64,000 nucleotides of DNA from Bin87 sp965115825 (GCA_965115825.1 OZ220464.1:2914001-2978000), one strand, 5' to 3'; shown: positions 34,162 to 45,154, counted from the first letter of the stretch. Translations and numbers: made by a program. Notes: generated by a model from the sequence alone, not told the origin.

Positions 34162-34178
34162 TTTTACGGGGTCGTTTT

Positions 34179-34223
34179 TGTCAGAATCCGGATTTACGGG
34201 ATTTACGGATTTTCAGGATTGGG
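34179..34223 (+). repeat. GGATTTACGGGATTT-type dispersed repeat, copy 1
   Basis: Starts TGTCAGAATCCGGATTTACGG and ends TTTTCAGGATTGGGG. Related copies are at 48674 and 48769. Similar AGGATTTACAGGATTT repeats are known in many unrelated bacterial genomes in intergenic regions. It lies in the 403-base spacer between the glycosyltransferase and the next gene; the rest of the spacer is unremarkable apart from a hairpin at 34472. Confidence 0.75.
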
Positions 34224-34471
34224 GCGTTCGGTTGCGTCCGGGTTTCAGCTGTGGCGCGCCTGTCAGGTATGGAAAGCGCCGCTAGCAGCGGCAGAAGGGT
34301 TGCAGGCGCATAGGCATAATTGTTTGGGAGGCGGTTTCCGTGGGAGCGGGCGGGGCGGACGTATAAGCTGAGCCGAGCATCGGCGTCGGTGCGGGGGATG
34401 CTGAGGTTGCGATTGGCTCACCGACGGACTCCGGCATGGCGGCCTGCGGCGGCGCTGCGATTGGCGCTACA

Positions 34472-34489
34472 ACCGCGAAATCGCGGTTC
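34472..34489 (+). terminator. short perfect hairpin in the 34.2-34.56 kb spacer
   Basis: AACCGCG-AAAT-CGCGGTT, a 7-bp stem with a 4-base loop, 76 bases before the following ATG. It lacks a T-run. It may be a terminator, a leader structure or chance. Confidence 0.3.
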
Positions 34490-34564
34490 TGGTTATGCCC
34501 GCTCCTCTTGCCCATACCCAGGGCTACGTTCATAATGACCCCATCAGACAAAGGAGGCCCCATG

Positions 34565-35218
34565 ATGCCTGACTACGCCTATTTTGTTCAGATGGATATC
34601 CCTGACGATTGGGAAGCCGAGTTCAACCGGGTGTACGACACCGAGCACGCCAAATATCTTTGCCGAGCTCCCGGCGTCCGGTCTTGCCATCGCTACCGGC
34701 TGCTGTCCACCAACGCCGCCGCCTTCGCCCGCTACGCTGCCTTGTACGCCGTTGACGACCCCGGCGCGCCCTACTCTGACGGCTGGCGGATTGAGGGCGA
34801 AAAGGGCGATTGGGCGTCTAAAATCCGCCCTCACGCGACCAACCGCACCCACACTATGCTCAAGCGCATCGCCGACGCCGGCGACGCAACGGCCCACGTC
34901 GGCTATATCTTTATTGTCCAGACCGACATCCCCGCTGACGTCGAGGACGAGTTCAATCACCTGTATGATACCGTCCATCTCCCCGGCCTTTGTCGGGTTG
35001 ACGGGGTGGTCAGCGGTCGCCGCTATCGGGTAGAGTCCACTAACCTGGACGGCATCCGGAAGTACGCTGCCGTGTACCGGATTGAAAGCCCGGCAGTCGT
35101 TGACTCGGAGATTTGGCAGGCCGCAGCGCAGGACGAATGGACTGCTAAAATCCGTCCTCACTGTGTTGGCCTGACCCGCACTATGATGCAGCAGGTTGCC
35201 CGGCATCCCGCCGAATAG
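34565..35218 (+). CDS. tandem dimeric alpha/beta-barrel (EthD-like) protein
   Basis: 217 residues made of two homologous halves. Half 1 has FVQMDIPDDWEAEFNRVYDTEH ... YRLLSTN ... FARYAALYAVDDP. Half 2 has FIVQTDIPADVEDEFNHLYDTVH ... YRVESTN ... IRKYAAVYRIESP. Each half looks like a ferredoxin-like dimeric barrel monomer, so the protein may fold as an intramolecular dimer. Families with this fold include small monooxygenases and EthD-like proteins; function here is unknown. The second ATG at 34565 fits AGGAGG (7-base spacing) better than ATG 34562. Confidence 0.7.
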   Translation: MPDYAYFVQMDIPDDWEAEFNRVYDTEHAKYLCRAPGVRSCHRYRLLSTNAAAFARYAALYAVDDPGAPYSDGWRIEGEKGDWASKIRPHATNRTHTMLKRIADAGDATAHVGYIFIVQTDIPADVEDEFNHLYDTVHLPGLCRVDGVVSGRRYRVESTNLDGIRKYAAVYRIESPAVVDSEIWQAAAQDEWTAKIRPHCVGLTRTMMQQVARHPAE

Positions 35219-35251
35219 CCGCCATCACCCGGACGTTGCCAGAATTGCCGG

Positions 35252-35788
35252 ATGACATTAGCGCACATGGACGTTGCCATCCATACCGACGGCGCCTGCC
35301 TGGGCAATCCCGGCCCCGGCGGATATGGCGTTATTCTCGACTACCGGGGCCAGCGGAAAGAACTGTCCGGCGGATATGGACTTACTACCAACAACCGCAT
35401 GGAGTTGCTGGCGGCTATCATCGGCCTAGAGGCTCTGAAGCGGCCCTGCCGGGTTACGCTGTACTCCGATTCCCGCTACCTAGTGGACTCCGTGAGCAAG
35501 GGCTGGGTTGCCCGGTGGCGCAAAAACGGCTGGATGCGCGACAAACGCACGCCGGCCGTCAACTCCGACCTGTGGGAACGCTTGCTCAACCTGATGGAAC
35601 GGATGGAGGCGTTGGGAGGCGGCGCCGAGTTCCACTGGGTGCGCGGCCACAGCGGCGACCCGGACAACGAACGCTGCGACGAACTCGCCAGCACCGCCGC
35701 GCAACAGCCCAACCTGCCCGCCGATCCCGGCTATCCGCCCGTTGACTTCCGAAGGATGCCGATTCGACGCCCGCCGCCGCAGGCGTAA
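35252..35788 (+). CDS. rnhA: ribonuclease HI
   Basis: 178 residues. It removes RNA from RNA-DNA hybrids. HTDGACLGNPGPGGYG (first catalytic Asp), NRMELLAAIIGLEAL (Glu), LYSDSRYLVDSV (Asp) and WVRGHSGDPDNERCDELA (His and last Asp) are all present. The basic-handle region (WVARWRKNGWMRDKRTPAVN) is kept as in E. coli. ATG 35252 or 35267 could start it. The Pro-rich C-terminal 25 residues are extra. Confidence 0.95.
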   Translation: MTLAHMDVAIHTDGACLGNPGPGGYGVILDYRGQRKELSGGYGLTTNNRMELLAAIIGLEALKRPCRVTLYSDSRYLVDSVSKGWVARWRKNGWMRDKRTPAVNSDLWERLLNLMERMEALGGGAEFHWVRGHSGDPDNERCDELASTAAQQPNLPADPGYPPVDFRRMPIRRPPPQA

Positions 35789-35897
35789 ATCGGTATGGGC
35801 GTGGATGGAAGGAGCGGCCGGCCCCGAGGGGTAGCCGCTGAAGGAGCGGCTCGCTGCCGGTCGCTGGCCTGCAATTGTACAGAACCCGGGCCGTTAG

Positions 35898-35927
35898 TTG
35901 CAACAGGGCGCGCGGATTCGCTACAAT
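35898..35927 (+). promoter_or_regulatory. sigma-70-like promoter for the EF-G-like gene
   Basis: TTGCAA at 35898-35903 and TACAAT at 35922-35927 are separated by 18 bases. The start codon follows 51 bases later, behind GAAAGAGG. Confidence 0.45.
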
Positions 35928-35978
35928 CGGGAAATCACACTGCCCTGATCGATGCACCGACCGAAAGAGGTAATCACC

Positions 35979-38006
35979 ATGGCTGTATCCGCCAGTACCA
36001 TCCGAAACGTTGCGCTCCTCTCTCACAGCGGCGCTGGCAAGACTTCCCTTGCCGAAACCATGCTGTTCAATGCCAAAGTGATTAACCGCATTGGGCGAGT
36101 GGAAGACGGCAACACCGTCTCCGACTACGAACCCGAAGAAGCGAAGCGCGCGGCCAGCGTCCAGACGAGCCTGCTCCGCTTCACTGAGGGCGACGACAAG
36201 GTCAACCTGCTGGACACGCCCGGCTACGACGAGTTCCTAGGCGAGGCCATCGCTGCGCTGCGCGTGGTCGAGTCCGCCCTCATTCTGGTGGCTGCGCCCT
36301 CCGGCGTGGACGTGGGCACCGAACGGGCATGGGACCTGGCCCGAGGACGGAAGCTCCCCATTGCCATCCTGCTCAACAAGATGGACCGGGAAAACGCCAG
36401 CTTCGAGCGCAACGTCCAGCAAATCCAGGACATTTTCGGGAGCCAGTGCGTTCCATTCCAGCTGCCCATTGGCGAAGCCCAGGACTTCACCGGACTCGTC
36501 AGCGTCATTGACCCGCCGGCCGATATTCCCGATGGCGTAATCGGAGACTTTGAGGCTGCCCGCGAGCGCATCATCGAGGCCGTGGCCGAATCCGATGACG
36601 CTCTGGCCGACAAGTACTTGGAGGGTGAAGAAATCACCGCCGCCGAAGTAACCGCCGGCGCTCGGGAGGCCATTCGCAACGGCGACCTGACGCCTATCCT
36701 AGTATCCTCGGCGACGCAGAACATCGGAGTTGCCGAGCTGGCGCAGGTCGTCCGCGATTTCCTGCCTTCTCCGGCCGACCTGCCGGCAACCTCCGGCGAC
36801 GACAGCATCACACCTGACTCCGCCGGCCCGCTGGCGGCCCTGGTCTTCAAGACTACCTCGGACCCATTCGTGGGCAAGTTGTCAATGTTCCGAGTCTATC
36901 GCGGCGTCGCCAACTCCAACGGAGAAGTCTATAACAGCAATAAGGGAGAATCCGAGCGCCTGGGTCAGCTGTATCTGCCCCAGGGCAAAACCCAGGACAA
37001 CGTGGCCGAAGTGGTGGCGGGGGACATCGGCGCCATTGGCAAGCTCAACGCCACTCTAACCGGCGATACGCTGTGCGCCAGCGACAACCGGGTTACGCTG
37101 CCCGGCGTCGCTTTCCCGCAAGGTTTCTATTCCCTGGCGGTGATGCCGGCCACCCAGGCCGACCTGGACAAGATGTCCACCTCTCTGGCGCGCATTGTTG
37201 AGGACGACCCCAGCCTGCAATTCACCCGGAATCCGGAAACCAGCGAAAGCCTGCTCACCGGCCTGGGGGAGGTGCAGATTGAGGTGGCCCTGGACCGCAT
37301 CAAGCGCAAGTTCGGCGCGAACCTGAACGTCAAGCTGCCTGTGGTTCCTTATCGGGAGACCATCACGCAGATTACCAACTCCGAATATCGGCACAAGAAG
37401 CAGACCGGCGGCAGCGGCCAGTACGGCCACGTGTTGCTGCGTTTGGAGCCTATGACCCGCGATGAGGGGTTTGAGTTTGGCAACGAAGTGGTCGGCGGGC
37501 GGGTGCCCCGGGAGCTGATTCCGGCGGTGGAAAAGGGCGTGGTCAACACCTTGAAAGAGGGCGTACTGGCGGGCTTCCCAGTGGTTGACCTGAAGGCCGT
37601 CATTTACGATGGCAGCACACACCCGGTGGACGGGAAACCCATCGCCTTTGAGATTGCCGGCAGCCAGGCGTTGCGGCAGGGTATGCAGAAGGCGTCGCCC
37701 GTGCTGCTGGAGCCCATCGTCAGGCTGTACGTTACCGTTCCCGAAACGTACACCGGGGACATAATCAGCGACCTGAACAGCAAGCGGGGCCGCATTCTGG
37801 GCATGAACCCTGAAACGCGCTACACTGTCATTGAGGCGGAGGTACCCCATGCCGAAGTGCAGCGCTACTCCCAGGATCTGCGCTCCATGACCGGCGGGCG
37901 CGGCTCTTACCGCTATGAGTTCGACCACTACGAGCAAGTCCCGCAGAATATCGAGCAACGGGTTATTGACACCGCCAAGCAAGCCAAGGAGGCAGCGACG
38001 GCGTAA
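35979..38006 (+). CDS. elongation factor G-like GTPase
   Basis: 675 residues. The GTPase motifs are HSGAGKTSL (G1), DTPGYDEF (G3) and LNKMDRENASF (G4). Domains II-V follow in EF-G order, with GGSGQYGHVLL (domain IV) and the EVPHAEVQRYSQDLRSMTGGRGSYRYEFDHYEQVP end (domain V). G1 reads HSGAGKT instead of the HIDAGKT of canonical EF-G, which places it with the EF-G-like/EF-G2 paralogues. A role in translation or ribosome rescue is likely but not assigned. ATG 35979 is chosen over an open upstream frame because MAVSASTIRNVALLSH begins the homology. Confidence 0.88.
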   Translation: MAVSASTIRNVALLSHSGAGKTSLAETMLFNAKVINRIGRVEDGNTVSDYEPEEAKRAASVQTSLLRFTEGDDKVNLLDTPGYDEFLGEAIAALRVVESALILVAAPSGVDVGTERAWDLARGRKLPIAILLNKMDRENASFERNVQQIQDIFGSQCVPFQLPIGEAQDFTGLVSVIDPPADIPDGVIGDFEAARERIIEAVAESDDALADKYLEGEEITAAEVTAGAREAIRNGDLTPILVSSATQNIGVAELAQVVRDFLPSPADLPATSGDDSITPDSAGPLAALVFKTTSDPFVGKLSMFRVYRGVANSNGEVYNSNKGESERLGQLYLPQGKTQDNVAEVVAGDIGAIGKLNATLTGDTLCASDNRVTLPGVAFPQGFYSLAVMPATQADLDKMSTSLARIVEDDPSLQFTRNPETSESLLTGLGEVQIEVALDRIKRKFGANLNVKLPVVPYRETITQITNSEYRHKKQTGGSGQYGHVLLRLEPMTRDEGFEFGNEVVGGRVPRELIPAVEKGVVNTLKEGVLAGFPVVDLKAVIYDGSTHPVDGKPIAFEIAGSQALRQGMQKASPVLLEPIVRLYVTVPETYTGDIISDLNSKRGRILGMNPETRYTVIEAEVPHAEVQRYSQDLRSMTGGRGSYRYEFDHYEQVPQNIEQRVIDTAKQAKEAATA

Positions 38007-38023
38007 ATCGAACCTGCCCCGTG

Positions 38024-38050
38024 GTCATTCCGGGGAAAGACGGAATCCGG
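38024..38050 (+). repeat. GTCATTCC-type hairpin repeat
   Basis: GTCATTCC-GGGGAAAGAC-GGAATCCGG: the ATTCC and GGAAT arms pair. A close copy is at 45121-45150 and a degenerate one at 10221-10237. Repeats of the form CATTCCcg..cgGGAATC occur in the intergenic DNA of many bacteria. Confidence 0.6.
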
Positions 38051-38052
38051 CA

Positions 38053-38075
38053 GGGGCGGGCTCCAAGCCCGCCCC
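38053..38075. terminator. strong hairpin between convergent genes
   Basis: GGGGCGGGCT-CCA-AGCCCGCCCC is a perfect 10-bp stem with a 3-base loop, sitting between the EF-G-like gene (plus) and a Uma2 gene (minus). It can serve both directions, although no long T-run follows. Confidence 0.5.
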
Positions 38076-38105
38076 TTACGCGGCATCGGACAAGTGACAG
38101 GCCCT

Positions 38106-38687
38106 TTACCATGGGCCGGTAAATACCTCGGATACCGCAATCGCCAGGCCGGGTATGGCTATCGTGGTGATAACATCTCTAACAGTGTACAGCCTTTGCG
38201 CAGCATACACACCCAGCCCGCCGTTCGTCGTTGGGCCAGAGAGCCCCAGCACCGTTTCAGCTTCGGTATCCAGAATGTAGTACTCGGGGATGCCATACCG
38301 AGCGTACAGCTCTCGCTTTGTCTCTAAGTCTCGAGCGGGATTAGATGGGGAGAGTATTTCTGCAACCAAGTTGGGCGGGCCTTCGCAGCCGCGCAGTTTG
38401 ATGATACGCCTTCGGTCGGGCGCTACGAAGAACATATCCGGCTGGACAGTGGTTCCGTCTGCCAAAATCAGGTCGGTGGGAGCAAAGAAGAGCTCGCCAG
38501 GTTGACTGAATCGGGAAAGGCGAGCCTCAAAAGCGGCAACCCAGCGTCGCAACGTTCGTTGATGTTTAGTATTTGGAGATGGAGCCATTTTGTACAGCAC
38601 TCCGTCGATAAGCTCCCACCGCTCGCCCTCCGGCGTGGCGAAATAGTCTTTGTAGGTGTACTTGCCTTTCGGTTTTGCGATAGCCAT
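38106..38687 (-). CDS. Uma2 family (DUF820) PD-(D/E)XK nuclease-like protein
   Basis: 193 residues. YTYKDYFATPEGERWELIDGVLYKMAPSPN is the family N-terminus. VQPDMFFVAPD (PD motif), PPNLVAEILSPSNPARDLETKRELYARYGIPEYYILD (E-x-L-S-P-S and K) complete the core. ATG 38687 with GGAGG 7 bases upstream decides the start. The reading frame opens 19 codons earlier, inside the end of the neighbouring mutase gene. Role unknown, as for the family. Confidence 0.88.
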   Translation of the reverse strand: MAIAKPKGKYTYKDYFATPEGERWELIDGVLYKMAPSPNTKHQRTLRRWVAAFEARLSRFSQPGELFFAPTDLILADGTTVQPDMFFVAPDRRRIIKLRGCEGPPNLVAEILSPSNPARDLETKRELYARYGIPEYYILDTEAETVLGLSGPTTNGGLGVYAAQRLYTVRDVITTIAIPGLAIAVSEVFTGPW

Positions 38688-38731
38688 GACGGCCTCCGGT
38701 TTTTGGGCGGTTTCCCGCTTTATTTCAGCGG

Positions 38732-40408
<1,677 letters not shown>

Positions 40409-40432
40409 GGGGAGGCTCCTGTTGGATAAGCG

Positions 40433-40987
40433 TCAGTAAGTGAATATGTCGGCAACGGGGCAGCTGAAGCCCGGCAGGACGGGTTCGCAAGTCAAGGTTT
40501 CTGCGGGGCCGAACACCTGCACTGCGCCGTCGGGGTGGTGGGCGCGTATTTCTTGCGGCACGGGATAGACGACCAGAACGAGCCGCACGCCGGCGTCCGG
40601 CCACAGGTGAATTTTGCGGTCGACGGACGGCTGCCTATCGTTGGGGGAGAGAACCTCCACTACCAGGTCGGGGATAACCTGCGCGTAGCCTCGAGGCTGC
40701 GGTCGGTTGGCCATTCGCTCGTAGGAGATGTAGGCGTAGTCGGGAGCGAGGACGGTATCCGGGTCAACTGCGATCCAGAAACCGGTTTCTGCCATCCGGC
40801 CTCGACCGAGGCTGTGCTGGTGGGCGAAAGAACTAATTCGCCAAGACACTTCACTTCCGACAAAACCGTGGTTGTCGCTGGCCGGCGGCATTTCAATCAG
40901 TTCTCCCTGGATTAGTTCTCGGCGCATACCGTCGTCAGACATTGCCAGCAGGTCGGCGGCGGTGAGCAGTTTTTTGGCGGTAATCAT
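40433..40987 (-). CDS. Uma2 family (DUF820) PD-(D/E)XK nuclease-like protein
   Basis: 184 residues. LLAMSDDGMRRELIQGELIEMPPASDNHG, VLAPDYAYISYER (PD-like), IPDLVVEVLSPNDRQPSVDRKIHLWPDAGVRLVLVVYP and a C-terminal PGFSCPVADIF follow the family pattern. GGAGG lies 7 bases before ATG 40987. It lies 24 bases upstream of the mutase gene on the same strand and could be cotranscribed. Confidence 0.88.
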   Translation of the reverse strand: MITAKKLLTAADLLAMSDDGMRRELIQGELIEMPPASDNHGFVGSEVSWRISSFAHQHSLGRGRMAETGFWIAVDPDTVLAPDYAYISYERMANRPQPRGYAQVIPDLVVEVLSPNDRQPSVDRKIHLWPDAGVRLVLVVYPVPQEIRAHHPDGAVQVFGPAETLTCEPVLPGFSCPVADIFTY

Positions 40988-41054
40988 CGGGAGTCCTCCG
41001 GTTCGGGTGGGCGGACGATTGGGGTGAACACAGTATAGCGCAAGCGGGGTTCAG

Positions 41055-43883
41055 CTATTGGCCGGTTTGCTCGGCCTCTGCCTTGGCGAGGTTCAATGCC
41101 AGTAGTCGCTCCAGTATCTCGCCGTCGGCCAAGTCGGGGGGCCAGCCGTAGGCGTCGGCTACCGCCGCGTCGAGCCTGTCGTGGGCGTGGGCCAGCCAAG
41201 TGGGATATTCGTTGTAGAGGTTGGTAAGGGTGCGCCGGCGCAGTTGGTCGGGGTCAAGTGCCGGATTGCCGAACAGGTCAGTGGGGTTCAGCCAATTTTC
41301 CCGCAGCCGGTTCAATTCGTATGCGGCGGTGGCGATAACCTCGCGCTGTTTGTCGGTTGGCTCCGGGAACGGGAACATCTCAAAGCAGGTGGTGGGCGTG
41401 TAACGATTAGCCGATTCGGACTCGCGTAGCTGTGACCCTGCGCCAGTAGCCCAGAGGGTATGGGTGCGGCTTTGAAGGATGCCGAAGAAGTAGTCGTCAT
41501 CCCGCGCGAATACGATAACGGTGTTTGCGGGCAGAACGGCACCGTTGATCCAGGCGAATATCCGGTGCTTGGATACACCGCTAGTTCCGATGTATCGCGG
41601 CAATCCGGTTAGAGCCTCCCGCATTTGCTCTCTGGGAATACCTAAACGCCACCAATTCCTGCTTACCCTGACATCTCGGTGGCTGCCCCGGCCGGGTTTC
41701 ACTTCCCGGAGAACATATTCAAACGGGGCTTCGTAAAGGGCGGCGTCCGACTCTGACCTATCCGCGCCAAAGTCGATAATCCACATATCGCTGGGATCCT
41801 GGTTAATGTCTCGGCCGTTCAGCCAAGGCTTTACGACGTCGCTGTTGGGTTTGCCATGGGGGTTAGGCCGACGCAGCATATCTGCTGCGACTTCGTGATC
41901 AATTTCAAAAGGGCCGATTTTGGTAATTCCCATAAAGCTGATGCCGGCGTTTTCGGGGAGGGTTTTGGCGCGGGTCAAGTCGGCGCCGCCGGTGAGGTCG
42001 GGGTTGATGTTGTTGACAGGATCGCCGTCCAGCATGCGGGCGGTCTCGCTGCCGTCGTCGAAGCAGATTATGGAGATATGGACGTTGGCCGGCGGGCGTC
42101 CGCCGTATTCATCATTGCTATTGCCGTTGCCGTTTTCGTCGTTATCGGGCGGGTCGTTGGGCTTCCATTCCCGGTCGGATACCACGTGAAAGATGTCGCC
42201 GGTTGCCTTGATGCGCTCCAGCACCGGGCGATTTGACTGGAAGCGGATGGCTTGAGTCGCCAAGAGGCCGGCGCGACGAGTATTGCCGGCTTCGATCATG
42301 GCGCGCGCCTTTTCAAACCAGTAACAGCATAAGTCGCTGGAGTTGGGGATACGGTCGCGGTAGAGGGCATAAATCGCGTCGGCGCGTTGGTCGCCCAGGC
42401 GTTCCCGGAAAGAAACGTGGCCGAGGAAAGGGGGATTGCCGACGATGTAGTCTGCGGCGGGCCATTCGGGTTCCGCCGGCCGCTCCGGGTCTGCGAGGTC
42501 GATGATGGCGTCGCGGCGCTGAATGGTGTTCAGAGAGCCCAGCACGGGCTCTCTGTTGTATTGGTGGCCGTTTTCAATCAGCCATTGCAGATGGCCAATC
42601 CAGAGGGCAGTGCGGGCCAGGTCGCTGGCGTACTCGTTGGTTTCGATGCCGTAGAACTGGGTCGGAGACACCTCCGGCAGGAAGCCGCGCAGTTCCAAGT
42701 CGGCGGCCCGCATCAGCACTCTTTTCTCCAAGTCGTGAATTTGGCGTAGGGAAACGTAGAGGAAGTTGCCGCTGCCGCAGGCCGGGTCCAGAACGCGCAC
42801 TGAAGACAGACGGCTCTGGTAGTTCTGCAAGAGCCGGCGGATTTTGACGTCATCCCGCCGGCCTCCCGGCATCAGCATTACGCCGATGTCGGCTTCGACC
42901 TGGTTCCATTCGGCGCGCAATGGGTACATTACCACCGGATCGACTACGGTGAGGATGTCGGCTTCGGTGGTGTATTCCGCGCCAATCAGCATTTCCTTGT
43001 CGGGGTCAACCACTCGCTCGAACAGCGTGCCGAATATGGAGGGCGCGATGTGGGCCCAGTTTCGTTCGGTAGCTTCGGCCAGTCGTTCCAGTTCGTAGGG
43101 CTCCATGAGAACGGTGTCCGGCTTTTTGAACAGGTCGCCGTTGAAGTGGCGAATCGGGCTGACGCCAAACCGCCCGCCTTCGTTCATGCGCTGGAACAAC
43201 TCCTGTACGCCCCGGTCGAACTCGATAGGGCTGGAGAGGTAGTTTTCGCAAAGTCGGGTAACGACCCGATCCGGAAGCAATCCCACGTCCTGGGCGAAGA
43301 AGCAGAAGACCAGTCGGTTAAGGAACCGGGCGACTTCCAGAGAGTCGATTCCGCGCTGGCGCATGGAACCGGCGATAGCCGCAAAAATGTTGGCGGTCGC
43401 CTCAGTGACCTGGCTGGGGGTGATGTCCGGTTCCAGCGAGTCTGTGTTGTGAAAGAGTCCGTGGAGTATCGCCAGGGATTCGGGCTCGTGCAGGAAATCC
43501 AACCGGATCTCGTGGACGATGGGCACCTTGTTGGTGAAGTTGGTATGAACCCGGATGGTCTGGAAGTCGGACACTACCAGCAGGGGAGGGTTATTCAGAG
43601 CCTCCCGGTAGCGCAGCAGTTGACGATACGCCTCATCCAGATCCCGGTGCAGCCCCTTGAACTCCCAGGCGAAGTAGCCGTTCTTGTACACGTCGGCGCG
43701 GCCTCGGCGTCCAGCGGCTTCGCGGACGGAGCGTTCGAAGGTGTACCACTGCTGCCGGGGGTCCATCTCGGCCGGGGTGGGATGTTCCACTACGCGGCAG
43801 AGGTCAAGGAACCACTCCTGCGCACCGGCGGATTCCTGGCCGCGATTGCGGCGCCACTTGGAGATGAACTCATGGGGGGTCAT
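41055..43883 (-). CDS. MmeI-like type IIL restriction-modification enzyme
   Basis: 942 residues, with cleavage and methylation in one polypeptide. The N-terminal nuclease motif is ADVYKNGYFAWEFKG, with Asp64, Glu74 and Lys76 spaced as D-x(9)-E-x-K, the spacing known for MmeI. A helical linker follows. The gamma-type adenine methyltransferase has motif I VLDPACGSGNF and motif IV IVGNPPFLGHVSF. The target-recognition region and C-terminal domain occupy about 620-942. Such enzymes methylate one strand and cut at a distance; the recognition site cannot be read here. The stop of tyrS lies 2 bases downstream of its start (same strand). Confidence 0.87.
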   Translation of the reverse strand: MTPHEFISKWRRNRGQESAGAQEWFLDLCRVVEHPTPAEMDPRQQWYTFERSVREAAGRRGRADVYKNGYFAWEFKGLHRDLDEAYRQLLRYREALNNPPLLVVSDFQTIRVHTNFTNKVPIVHEIRLDFLHEPESLAILHGLFHNTDSLEPDITPSQVTEATANIFAAIAGSMRQRGIDSLEVARFLNRLVFCFFAQDVGLLPDRVVTRLCENYLSSPIEFDRGVQELFQRMNEGGRFGVSPIRHFNGDLFKKPDTVLMEPYELERLAEATERNWAHIAPSIFGTLFERVVDPDKEMLIGAEYTTEADILTVVDPVVMYPLRAEWNQVEADIGVMLMPGGRRDDVKIRRLLQNYQSRLSSVRVLDPACGSGNFLYVSLRQIHDLEKRVLMRAADLELRGFLPEVSPTQFYGIETNEYASDLARTALWIGHLQWLIENGHQYNREPVLGSLNTIQRRDAIIDLADPERPAEPEWPAADYIVGNPPFLGHVSFRERLGDQRADAIYALYRDRIPNSSDLCCYWFEKARAMIEAGNTRRAGLLATQAIRFQSNRPVLERIKATGDIFHVVSDREWKPNDPPDNDENGNGNSNDEYGGRPPANVHISIICFDDGSETARMLDGDPVNNINPDLTGGADLTRAKTLPENAGISFMGITKIGPFEIDHEVAADMLRRPNPHGKPNSDVVKPWLNGRDINQDPSDMWIIDFGADRSESDAALYEAPFEYVLREVKPGRGSHRDVRVSRNWWRLGIPREQMREALTGLPRYIGTSGVSKHRIFAWINGAVLPANTVIVFARDDDYFFGILQSRTHTLWATGAGSQLRESESANRYTPTTCFEMFPFPEPTDKQREVIATAAYELNRLRENWLNPTDLFGNPALDPDQLRRRTLTNLYNEYPTWLAHAHDRLDAAVADAYGWPPDLADGEILERLLALNLAKAEAEQTGQ

Positions 43884-43885
43884 GG

Positions 43886-45106
43886 CTATGCTATCAGGCG
43901 GAGGAAGCGGCGGCGGCCGGCTCGGATTACGTCGCCGGGGGCCAGGGTTGGGGTATCTGCGGTTGACACGCTGACTCGCTCGCCGTTGGGGCGGATGATT
44001 GCGACGGCGCTCTGGCTAATCAGGCGGCGGGCTTCGGCGTTGCTGGACGCCAGGCCGGTCTGGGTCAGCACGCGGGTGATGGGCTGTCCGACAACGTCGG
44101 CCAGGCTGAGCTCGGGTATATCGTCGGGGAGGTCGCGGCGCTGGACTACCCGCTCGAAGTGGGTTTCGGCGGCGTGGGCGGCGTGGGCGTCGTGGAAGGC
44201 GGCGGTGATGTGTCGGGCGAGGGCCTTTTTGAAGTCCATGGGGTTGGCGGTTGCGGAGGCCATGGCTTGCCGCATTTCGGCGATGTCGGCGTCAGGGACG
44301 TCGGTGAGGTATTCGTAGTAGGGGGCGATGAGGTCGTCGGGCAGAGACATTAGCTTGCCGTACATTTCCTGGGGCGGCTCTTCCAGGGCTACGTAGTTGC
44401 CCAGGCTCTTGCTCATTTTCTGGACGCCGTCGGTGCCGACGAGGATGGGCATCATGAAGCACTGCTGGGGGGGCTGGCCCATCATGCCTTGCAGCTCGCG
44501 GCCTACCAGGAGGTTAAACATCTGGTCGGTGCCGCCAAACTCGACGTCGGATTTGATGACTACCGAGTCGTAGGCCTGCATCAGGGGATAGAGCAATTCG
44601 GTGATGGCGATGGGGCGGTTTTCGGCGTAGCGGTTGGCGAAGTCTTCACGGTGGAGGAATTGGTTGACGGTGAAGCGGCCGGTCAGTTCGATGACGTTGG
44701 CCAGGGTGAACTGTCCGAACCACTGGCTTTGCCATTCGACCTGGGTACGCTGGCGGTCAACGACTTTGAAGAACTGGCGCATATAGGATTCGGCATTTTC
44801 CAGAACTTCAGCGTGGCTGAGCATGTTGCGGGTGGCCGAGCGTCCGGAGGGGTCGCCGATCTGGGCGGTCCAGTCGCCGACGATGAGGATGACCTGGTGT
44901 CCCAAGTCCTGGAGTTGGCGGAGCTTGCGGAGGCCGACAACATGGCCGAGGTGGATGTCGGGCCGGCTGGGGTCGAAGCCCATTTTGAGACGCAGGGCCC
45001 GGCCGCTTTGGAGCATGGCCGTGAACTCGTCTTCGGAGATGATACGGCTGACGCCGCGCCGGGTGATGGGGGCGAGGTTTGCGGGGATGTGTACTCGGCT
45101 GGTCAC
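43886..45106 (-). CDS. tyrS: tyrosyl-tRNA synthetase
   Basis: 406 residues, class I. The HIGH motif reads HLGH (PDIHLGHVVGLRKL) and KMSKS reads KMSKSLGNYV. GDWTAQIGDPSGRSATR and a C-terminal S4 RNA-binding domain (ALVTQTGL-type stretch, RLISQSAVAII) complete it. This is the TyrZ-like type with HxGH and a C-terminal S4 domain. The start is GTG 45106 with GGAG 8 bases upstream. Confidence 0.95.
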   Translation of the reverse strand: MTSRVHIPANLAPITRRGVSRIISEDEFTAMLQSGRALRLKMGFDPSRPDIHLGHVVGLRKLRQLQDLGHQVILIVGDWTAQIGDPSGRSATRNMLSHAEVLENAESYMRQFFKVVDRQRTQVEWQSQWFGQFTLANVIELTGRFTVNQFLHREDFANRYAENRPIAITELLYPLMQAYDSVVIKSDVEFGGTDQMFNLLVGRELQGMMGQPPQQCFMMPILVGTDGVQKMSKSLGNYVALEEPPQEMYGKLMSLPDDLIAPYYEYLTDVPDADIAEMRQAMASATANPMDFKKALARHITAAFHDAHAAHAAETHFERVVQRRDLPDDIPELSLADVVGQPITRVLTQTGLASSNAEARRLISQSAVAIIRPNGERVSVSTADTPTLAPGDVIRAGRRRFLRLIA

Positions 45107-45120
45107 GCTGCCAACTCCTT

Positions 45121-45150
45121 GTCATTCCCGGGGGAACGGGAATCCGCCGG
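45121..45150 (-). repeat. GTCATTCC-type hairpin repeat, second copy
   Basis: GTCATTCCCGGGGGAACGGG-AATCCGCC, with complementary arms ATTCCCG and CGGGAAT. It is very similar to 38024-38050. It lies in the 48-base spacer between ribF and tyrS. Confidence 0.65.
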
Positions 45151-45154
45151 CCGG

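Noticed and set aside
34282..34563. 93-residue Pro/Ala/Thr-rich open frame on the minus strand
   Set aside because: No ribosome-binding site, low complexity, and it overlaps the leader of the next gene; nothing supports translation.
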